Assembly (NCBI RefSeq): GCF_001543245.1
Contig: NZ_CP014163.1
Location: 1 to 64,000 of the forward strand
Direction of reading: 5' to 3'
DNA from: Aerococcus urinaehominis
Lineage (GTDB): Bacteria; Bacillota; Bacilli; Lactobacillales; Aerococcaceae
DNA length: 64,000 bases
Position 1 is the first letter of the stretch. Each line of letters begins with the position of its first letter. Shown one piece after another: positions 58,493 to 64,000 of the stretch. Under the pieces are notes generated by a model. The model was not told the origin of the DNA. It did not search any database and worked only from the letters and a program-made list of their open reading frames with translations. The position numbers and the translations under genes are program-made.

Positions 58493-59275
58493 ATGGCTAA
58501 GGAAAACTATTACGATGATTTTAAGGGCATTGTTTTATTTACGCGAAAATATCGTGATAAGGATATGATGGTAAAAATATTTACCCGGGAATTTGGAAAG
58601 AGGATGTTTTTTTTGCGCCACATTCAATCCCAAAAAAACCACTTTCGGACCGCGGCCCAGCCCTTTGTCCAAGCAGACTTTATTGGTCGGATTAACCGAG
58701 AAGGCCTGTCTTTTTTGAATGATTACTCTAATCTGGTATTTCCTAGTCAGATTATTCAAGATATTGATCGCCATGCCCACGCGGCTTATTTAGCCAGTCT
58801 GGTTGATGCCAGTATGGAGGACGGCGACCTAGATCCTGCCTTATTTGACCTTTTTCAGGGGGCAGTTACCTGCCTTAACCAGGATTTTGAACCAGAAATT
58901 ATCACCAATATTTTTGAGCTACAAATCTTACCCAAGTTTGGTAGTACTCCCTACCTTGCAGGTTGTGTCTATTGCCACCAAGACCAGGGTGCATTTGATT
59001 ATTCCATGAAATACCATGGCCTGCTTTGTCCCCAGCACTTTCACCTAGATGACCGCCGGCTGCATTGGTCGGGACGGACTGGTTATTTTGTACGCTTGCT
59101 GAGCCAAATTACCTACCAGCAGCTTGGCAAAATTAGTTTGCAGACCGAAACTAAACTAGCCTTGCGCCAGGCGATTGACCAGCTTTATGAGGAATATGTT
59201 GGTCTTCATTTGAAAACCCGCTCTTTTCTAGACCAACTGGCCCGTTTAAAAACAGGACCAGCAGAAAAAGATTGA
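58493..59275 (+). CDS. recO: DNA repair protein RecO
   Basis: RecO loads RecA at gaps together with RecF and RecR. The 260-residue protein has an N-terminal OB-fold (about 1-80, GIVLFTRKYRDKDMMVKIFTREFGK), a helical middle, and a zinc-binding segment with CVYCHQDQG and LLCPQH. GGAGGAG precedes the ATG. It follows era, as in most Firmicutes, and is followed by the glyQS leader. Confidence 0.93.
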   Translation: MAKENYYDDFKGIVLFTRKYRDKDMMVKIFTREFGKRMFFLRHIQSQKNHFRTAAQPFVQADFIGRINREGLSFLNDYSNLVFPSQIIQDIDRHAHAAYLASLVDASMEDGDLDPALFDLFQGAVTCLNQDFEPEIITNIFELQILPKFGSTPYLAGCVYCHQDQGAFDYSMKYHGLLCPQHFHLDDRRLHWSGRTGYFVRLLSQITYQQLGKISLQTETKLALRQAIDQLYEEYVGLHLKTRSFLDQLARLKTGPAEKD

Positions 59276-59300
59276 ATTAAGCCGCCATTTGGTCTAAAAT
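59272..59300 (+). promoter_or_regulatory. Promoter of the glyQS T-box leader
   Basis: TTGAAT (59272-59277), 17 bp, TAAAAT (59295-59300). The -35 box overlaps the recO stop codon. Confidence 0.65.
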
Positions 59301-59306
59301 AGGGTG

Positions 59307-59496
59307 GAAGGTAAAAGTGAGGTAACCAAGCCTCTTGGTGTTAGCGAGCCTGGTTGGTGGGAGCAGGTAGAAAGCTTGGTGAATGGCCCTTTTACAAGGA
59401 CATGAAAAAACGAATGAAGCGCTAGCTGAGCTAGAAGTAGGGTGGAACCGCGAGACATCGTCCCTATGTGTGTTTGACACACATAGGGGCTTTTTT
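59307..59496 (+). promoter_or_regulatory. T-box riboswitch controlling glyQ-glyS
   Basis: AGGGTGGAACCGCG at 59439-59452 is the T-box sequence. It is followed by the terminator CCCTATGTGTG (59462-59472), CACACATAGGG (59478-59488) and six T residues. A GGC triplet at 59385-59387 on the 3' side of stem I would be a glycine specifier. Uncharged tRNA-Gly should switch the leader to read-through. Confidence 0.9.
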
Positions 59497-59539
59497 CATG
59501 GCTATAAACTAATAGGTTATATAAAAAAGGAGAATGAAG

Positions 59540-60457
59540 ATGCAAGCTGTACAGACCGTTCAAGATATGATTCTGGGCTTACAAAATTTTTGGTCCCAGC
59601 AAAATTGCTTGGTGTTAAATGCTTACGATACAGAAAAAGGGGCGGGCACAATGAGCCCATATACCTTCTTAAGAGCGATTGGTCCAGAACCTTGGCAGGC
59701 TTGTTATGTTGAGCCTTCCCGCCGACCTGCTGATGGTCGCTACGGAGATAATCCTAACCGGGTTTACCAACACCACCAGTTTCAGGTGGTCATGAAACCT
59801 AATCCCGCCAATATCCAAGAGCTCTATATTCAAAGTTTAGAAATGCTCGGTATTGATCCACTGGCCCATGACATACGTTTTGTTGAGGACAACTGGGAAA
59901 ACCCTTCATTAGGTTGTGCCGGATTAGGCTGGGAAGTTTGGTTAGATGGGATGGAAATTACCCAGTTTACCTACTTCCAACAGGTCGGCGGTTTGGCCTG
60001 TAAACCAGTCACTTCTGAGATTACTTACGGGATTGAGCGGCTAGCGATGTATCTACAAGAAGTGGATTCTATTTATGATTTAGACTGGGCACCGGGTGTT
60101 AAATATGGCGAAATTTTTAAGCAACCAGAATATGAGCACTCAGTTTATTCTTTTGAAAAATCCAACACCGACATGCTATTCGCTGCTTTCAACCAGTATG
60201 AAGCTGAAGCCTTAGCGCAAATTGAAAATAACCTGGTTCATCCTGCCTATGATTATATTCTTAAGTGCTCTCATACATTCAACCTGCTAGATGCACGTGG
60301 TGTTATTTCTGTAACTGATCGGGCAGCCTACCTAGCACGTATTCGTAAGATGGCTCGGCAAGTGGCCAAGGCCTTTGTGGCGGAACGGAAGAAATTGGGT
60401 TATCCGTTACTAGATGAAGCCAGTGCCCAAGCCTTATTAGCAGAGGAGGAAGCCTAA
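59540..60457 (+). CDS. glyQ: Glycyl-tRNA synthetase alpha subunit
   Basis: GlyQ carries the catalytic class II core of the alpha2-beta2 bacterial GlyRS. The 305-residue product shows [42 protein letters not shown], and [21 protein letters not shown], all standard. The ATG at 59540 lies 7 bp after AAGGAG; one two codons upstream is too close. Its stop overlaps the glyS start (TAATG). Confidence 0.95.
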   Translation: MQAVQTVQDMILGLQNFWSQQNCLVLNAYDTEKGAGTMSPYTFLRAIGPEPWQACYVEPSRRPADGRYGDNPNRVYQHHQFQVVMKPNPANIQELYIQSLEMLGIDPLAHDIRFVEDNWENPSLGCAGLGWEVWLDGMEITQFTYFQQVGGLACKPVTSEITYGIERLAMYLQEVDSIYDLDWAPGVKYGEIFKQPEYEHSVYSFEKSNTDMLFAAFNQYEAEALAQIENNLVHPAYDYILKCSHTFNLLDARGVISVTDRAAYLARIRKMARQVAKAFVAERKKLGYPLLDEASAQALLAEEEA

Positions 60458-62544
60458 TGACTAAACATAATTATTTATTTGAGATTGGCCTAGAAGAAGT
60501 CCCGGCCAAGTATGTTGATAGTGCGAGACAGCAATTGGCCCAGCTGACAGCAGATTACTTGACTGAGCAGCGGGTTAGCTATGACCGAATCGAAAGTTTT
60601 GCGACTCCTCGCCGTTTAGCTGTCTATGTGGTCGGCCTTGCTGACCGACAAACTGATTTAGAAGAAGTTGCCAAGGGGCCAGCTCGTAAAGTGGCCCAGG
60701 ATGAAGACGGCAACTGGACCAAAGCCGCTATCGGCTTTAGCCGCGGCAAGGGACTCAGCCCTGATGATATTTATTTCGAGGAAATTAAGGGGGTCGACTA
60801 TGCCCATGTCAGAGTCCACCAACCAGGGCAACCTGTTCAAGAAATCTTGGGCAATCTTTATACTGTAATCGATAAAATCTACTTCCCAGTAACTATGCAC
60901 TGGGCTAACGAATCTTTTGAGTTTATTCGGCCAATTCATTGGTTTGTGTCCCTTTTAGATGACCAAGTTGTGCCATTCGAATTTTTAGGTGTTAAAGCTG
61001 GACGCACTAGTCGGGGCCACCGCTTCCTAGGGCAAAACCAGGTAGATATTGATCAAGCTGACAACTATTTGGCTATTTTACGCGACCAGTATGTGATTGC
61101 TGATCCTGTAGAGCGTAAACAGATGATAGTTGACCAAATCGAAGGCTTAGCAGCTGCTAATGATTTTGCTATTTTAGTCGACCATGATCTTTTAGATGAG
61201 GTTATTAATATTGTTGAGTATCCAACGGCCTTTGTTGGTGATTTCGACGAAAAATATTTGGAATTACCGCGTCAAGTCTTGATTACGACGATGCAAGACC
61301 ACCAACGCTACTTCCCGGTAGAAAACAAACAGGGTAAATTAATTAACCATTTTGTAGCTGTTCGTAATGGTTTAGCTGACCATATCGATATGGTTAGAGC
61401 AGGTAACGAAAAAGTTCTAGTTGCCCGCTTAGAAGATGCGGTCTTCTTTGTCAACGAAGACCAAAGCCATACCATTGATGACTTTGCACAGAAAGCCCGG
61501 AAAATGACCTTCCACGCTGAAATCGGGACCATGGGGGATAAGATGGACCGAGTTGGCCGGATTGCGACCTATTTAAAAGAAAAGTGGCAAAAGCAAGCTG
61601 ACGGCGCCTTTAGCCAGGTTCAAAAAGCCGATTTAGACCGGACCAGCAAAATTTATAAATTTGACCTTACAACTGGTATTGTAGATGAGTTCTCTGAACT
61701 GCAAGGTACTATGGGCGAAATTTATGCTAACCAAGCTGGTGAAAGTGCCCAAGTGGCCCAAGCTATTCGGGAACACTATTTGCCGCTAGCAGCAGGGGGC
61801 GACTTACCAACTTCTGATCTAGGAATTTTGTTTGCCGTGGCTGATAAGTTAGATACAATTATTTCTTTCTTTAACATTGGTCGGATACCTACTGGCTCCA
61901 ATGATCCTTTTGCCCTGCGTCGGCAGATGATAGGTATTATTAGCATTTTATCGCAATATCAGTTACCATTTGATTGGCAAGTAGATTTGGCCTTATTATT
62001 AAAAGATATTTACCAGCTTGATGATCAAGCTGTAGCTGAGCGCATCGACCAAGTAGGTCATTTTGTTGACGACCGCTTGAAGCAAAACTACCAACAAGCT
62101 GGGGTACGTTACGACATCTCGGAAGCGGTGCGGGCTAGTGACCAAGCAGATGTAGTTGCCAAGCATGAAGCTGCCCAGGTTCTGAACCAGCACAGCCAAG
62201 ACCCAGACTTTAAGACCAACGTTGAGGCTTGGTCACGTATTCTTAACCTGGGTAGCAAAGCCCAAGAATTGGGTGTATTAGGCCAGGCTGTTAATAGCGA
62301 TTTGTTTGAAACAGACAGTGAGGCAGCGCTTTACCAAGCCAGCCTAAACCTAGCTAATCAAGCCGGGGCAGAGAGCCGCTACCAAGACCTTAAAAGCCTA
62401 GTGCCTTTAATTGAGGCCTTCTTTGCTGAAAATATGGTCTTTACTGACAATGAAGCGGTTAGGGATAATCGTTTGGCTATTTTAGCTGGACCAGCTAGCC
62501 AAATTCGTCAGTTAGCAGATACAAATAAAATTGTTACTAAGTAA
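60457..62544 (+). CDS. glyS: Glycyl-tRNA synthetase beta subunit
   Basis: GlyS binds tRNA-Gly and is needed for activity of the complex. The 695-residue protein begins [16 protein letters not shown] and holds [48 protein letters not shown], and [13 protein letters not shown], all family signatures, and a C-terminal anticodon-binding helical domain. It overlaps glyQ by 1 bp and shares the glycine T-box. Confidence 0.95.
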   Translation: MTKHNYLFEIGLEEVPAKYVDSARQQLAQLTADYLTEQRVSYDRIESFATPRRLAVYVVGLADRQTDLEEVAKGPARKVAQDEDGNWTKAAIGFSRGKGLSPDDIYFEEIKGVDYAHVRVHQPGQPVQEILGNLYTVIDKIYFPVTMHWANESFEFIRPIHWFVSLLDDQVVPFEFLGVKAGRTSRGHRFLGQNQVDIDQADNYLAILRDQYVIADPVERKQMIVDQIEGLAAANDFAILVDHDLLDEVINIVEYPTAFVGDFDEKYLELPRQVLITTMQDHQRYFPVENKQGKLINHFVAVRNGLADHIDMVRAGNEKVLVARLEDAVFFVNEDQSHTIDDFAQKARKMTFHAEIGTMGDKMDRVGRIATYLKEKWQKQADGAFSQVQKADLDRTSKIYKFDLTTGIVDEFSELQGTMGEIYANQAGESAQVAQAIREHYLPLAAGGDLPTSDLGILFAVADKLDTIISFFNIGRIPTGSNDPFALRRQMIGIISILSQYQLPFDWQVDLALLLKDIYQLDDQAVAERIDQVGHFVDDRLKQNYQQAGVRYDISEAVRASDQADVVAKHEAAQVLNQHSQDPDFKTNVEAWSRILNLGSKAQELGVLGQAVNSDLFETDSEAALYQASLNLANQAGAESRYQDLKSLVPLIEAFFAENMVFTDNEAVRDNRLAILAGPASQIRQLADTNKIVTK

Positions 62545-62576
62545 AATCATTCATAATTAAAGAAAGGAGGGTTTTA

Positions 62577-63914
62577 ATGGCAAGTTCATTTCTAGATTAC
62601 GCTAAAATTTTTGTCAAAGCTGGAAAAGGTGGCGACGGAATGGTGGCTTTTCTGCGTGAGAAATATCGACCTGACGGCGGACCGGCTGGTGGTGATGGTG
62701 GCCGGGGTGGCTCAGTTATCTTCAAAGTAGATGAGGGACTGAGAACCTTATTAGACTTCCGCTATAACCGCCATTTTAAGGCCCAATCAGGTGAGAATGG
62801 GATGCCCAAGGGTATGTATGGCCGGGGGGCTGATGACCTTTACGTGAGCGTGCCACCCGGAACAACCATCCGGGATGCGGCAACCAACCAAGTCTTAGCT
62901 GATTTAGTGGACCACGGTGAGGAATGTGTCGTCGCTAAAGGTGGCCGAGGCGGCCGAGGCAATATTAAGTTTGCCACCCAAAACAATCCGGCCCCAGAAA
63001 TCGCTGAAAATGGTGAACCCGGCCAGGAGAGGGAATTAATTTTAGAATTAAAATTGATTGCTGATGCCGGCCTAATTGGTTTTCCATCTGTTGGCAAGTC
63101 AACGCTCTTGTCAATCGTATCAGCCGCTAAACCAAAGATAGGTGATTATCACTTTACGACCCTATCGCCTAATCTAGGCGTCGTCCGGCCTAACTACGGT
63201 GAAGACTTTGTCCTAGCTGACCTTCCCGGCCTAATTGAAGGGGCGGCTGAAGGTGTTGGTCTGGGTATTCGTTTCTTGCGCCATGTCGAGCGGACTAAGG
63301 TTATCTTGCATGTGGTTGATATGGGCGCTCATGAAAATCGGGACCCCTTTGATGATTATGTTAAGATTAACAAGGAACTCTTAGCTTATGATGAGACCTT
63401 GCTAGAGCGTCCGACTGTCATTGTGGCTAATAAGATGGATATTCCTGAGGGAATTTTATATCTTGAAGAGTTTAAGGCAAAACTAGCGGATTATTTTGCT
63501 AGTGACCATCCTGACTTAGCCTTGCCAGAAATTTTCCCAATTTCTGCCTACCAAAAAGAAGGCATTGATGATCTTGTCAACCGGATAGCTGAGCTCGTTA
63601 GTCAGGAAAATGAGCGCCTAGCCCAGTTAGCTGAGGAAGAGGCTGCCCAAGCGACTGACCAAGTTCAACTTTATACGCTAGCGGAAGAAGAGCCTGAATT
63701 TTATATTGACCGAGATCCCGATGGCGTCTTTGTTTTATCCGGCGATAAAATTGAAAAATCCTTCAAGATGGCTAATCTGGAGTATGACGAATCGGCCTTG
63801 CGCTTTGCCCGCCACTTAAAGCGGATTGGTGTTGACCAAGCCCTGGTAGAAGCAGGTGCTCAAGAGGGCGATATTGTCAGAATTCTAGATTATGAGTTTG
63901 AGTTTTTTGATTAA
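62577..63914 (+). CDS. obg: GTPase ObgE/CgtA
   Basis: Obg is a GTPase of 50S ribosome assembly and stress signalling. The 445-residue protein has the glycine-rich Obg fold (1-158, [17 protein letters not shown]), the G domain with GFPSVGKST (about 165-173), DLPGLIEGA and NKMD, and a C-terminal OCT domain of about 80 residues. GAAAGGAGGG precedes the ATG. A terminator follows it, so the next gene has a separate transcript or limited read-through. Confidence 0.95.
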   Translation: MASSFLDYAKIFVKAGKGGDGMVAFLREKYRPDGGPAGGDGGRGGSVIFKVDEGLRTLLDFRYNRHFKAQSGENGMPKGMYGRGADDLYVSVPPGTTIRDAATNQVLADLVDHGEECVVAKGGRGGRGNIKFATQNNPAPEIAENGEPGQERELILELKLIADAGLIGFPSVGKSTLLSIVSAAKPKIGDYHFTTLSPNLGVVRPNYGEDFVLADLPGLIEGAAEGVGLGIRFLRHVERTKVILHVVDMGAHENRDPFDDYVKINKELLAYDETLLERPTVIVANKMDIPEGILYLEEFKAKLADYFASDHPDLALPEIFPISAYQKEGIDDLVNRIAELVSQENERLAQLAEEEAAQATDQVQLYTLAEEEPEFYIDRDPDGVFVLSGDKIEKSFKMANLEYDESALRFARHLKRIGVDQALVEAGAQEGDIVRILDYEFEFFD

Positions 63915-63937
63915 CTAAAAGCATTTTATTATTTTGA

Positions 63938-63966
63938 GGTGGTAGCCAGCCTACCACCATTTTTAT
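63938..63966 (+). terminator. Terminator after obg
   Basis: GGTGGTAG (63938-63945) and CTACCACC (63951-63958) form an 8-bp stem with a 5-nt loop, followed by ATTTTTATT. Confidence 0.8.
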
Positions 63967-63980
63967 TGAAAGGAGCAGCC

Positions 63981-64000
63981 ATGGAAATCACATTTTTAGG
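63981..64000 (+). CDS. rnz: 5' end of a probable ribonuclease Z gene (partial)
   Basis: AAGGAG lies 8 bp before ATG 63981, and the visible frame reads MEITFLG. RNase Z proteins typically start ME-x-x-FLGTG, and rnz follows obg in many Lactobacillales. Only seven residues are visible, so this is a context-led guess. Confidence 0.45.

Overview
The window looks like a chromosomal segment of a low-GC Gram-positive bacterium of the order Lactobacillales, most likely an Aerococcus or close relative. The reasons are the complete fabH-to-accA type II fatty-acid operon with FabK, the type-B RNase P RNA, T-box leaders before hisS-aspS and glyQS, strong AGGAGG ribosome sites with frequent TTG/GTG starts, and above all an L-lactate oxidase whose active-site residues line up one to two positions off those of the Aerococcus viridans enzyme. 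Most of the window is housekeeping; accessory material is concentrated at 1-20,000 and 30,500-37,200.

Layout. 1-9,400: a DUF1232 protein, a NupC-type nucleoside transporter with an upstream PurBox, a YfcC-type transporter paired with an M20 amidohydrolase, a MarR regulator divergent from a two-gene ABC exporter, a DUF4767 lipoprotein and a nucleoside hydrolase. 9,400-16,500: a YczE-like membrane protein behind a long inverted repeat, then a leftward 2-aminoethylphosphonate uptake and degradation operon (ATPase, fused permease, binding lipoprotein, phnW, phnX) with a divergent DeoR-type regulator broken by one in-frame stop. 16,568-17,553: ssrA (tmRNA), a 26-bp perfect hairpin, and an unexplained array of about seven degenerate repeats with a 61-63-bp period. 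17,567-20,078: leftward glcD-like and lactate oxidase genes, a lactate-to-pyruvate module with a cre-like site at its promoter.

20,529-30,474: an HTH/DUF2187 protein and the fatty-acid operon fabH-acpP-fabK-fabD-fabG-fabF-accB-fabZ-accC-accD-accA. 30,793-32,661: an AT-rich DUF262/DUF1524 (GmrSD-type) putative defence nuclease, probably acquired. 32,912-37,145: a hypothetical protein and two paralogous lipoproteins flanking a hypothetical gene and an RNase H. 37,224-44,315: an rRNA methyltransferase, rnpB, gpsB, DUF3013-prmA-rsmE-rsh-dtd.

44,374-48,368: two leftward secreted cell-wall proteins (a CW_binding_2/C39-like protein and an SH3b amidase). 48,500-64,000: T-box-hisS-aspS, sppA, an RDD protein, the PPDK regulatory protein, a Fur-family regulator, rpsU, phoH-ybeY-dgkA-era-recO, T-box-glyQ-glyS, obg and the start of a probable rnz.

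The most unusual structure is the repeat array at 17,127-17,511. It superficially resembles a CRISPR array, but its repeats are diverged and its 'spacers' share conserved edges, and no cas genes are visible. Other points of interest are a symmetric operator covering both -35 boxes of a divergent promoter pair, an inverted repeat that could sequester a ribosome site, a terminator embedded in the nucleoside transporter ORF, and a tmRNA tag beginning with Asp.
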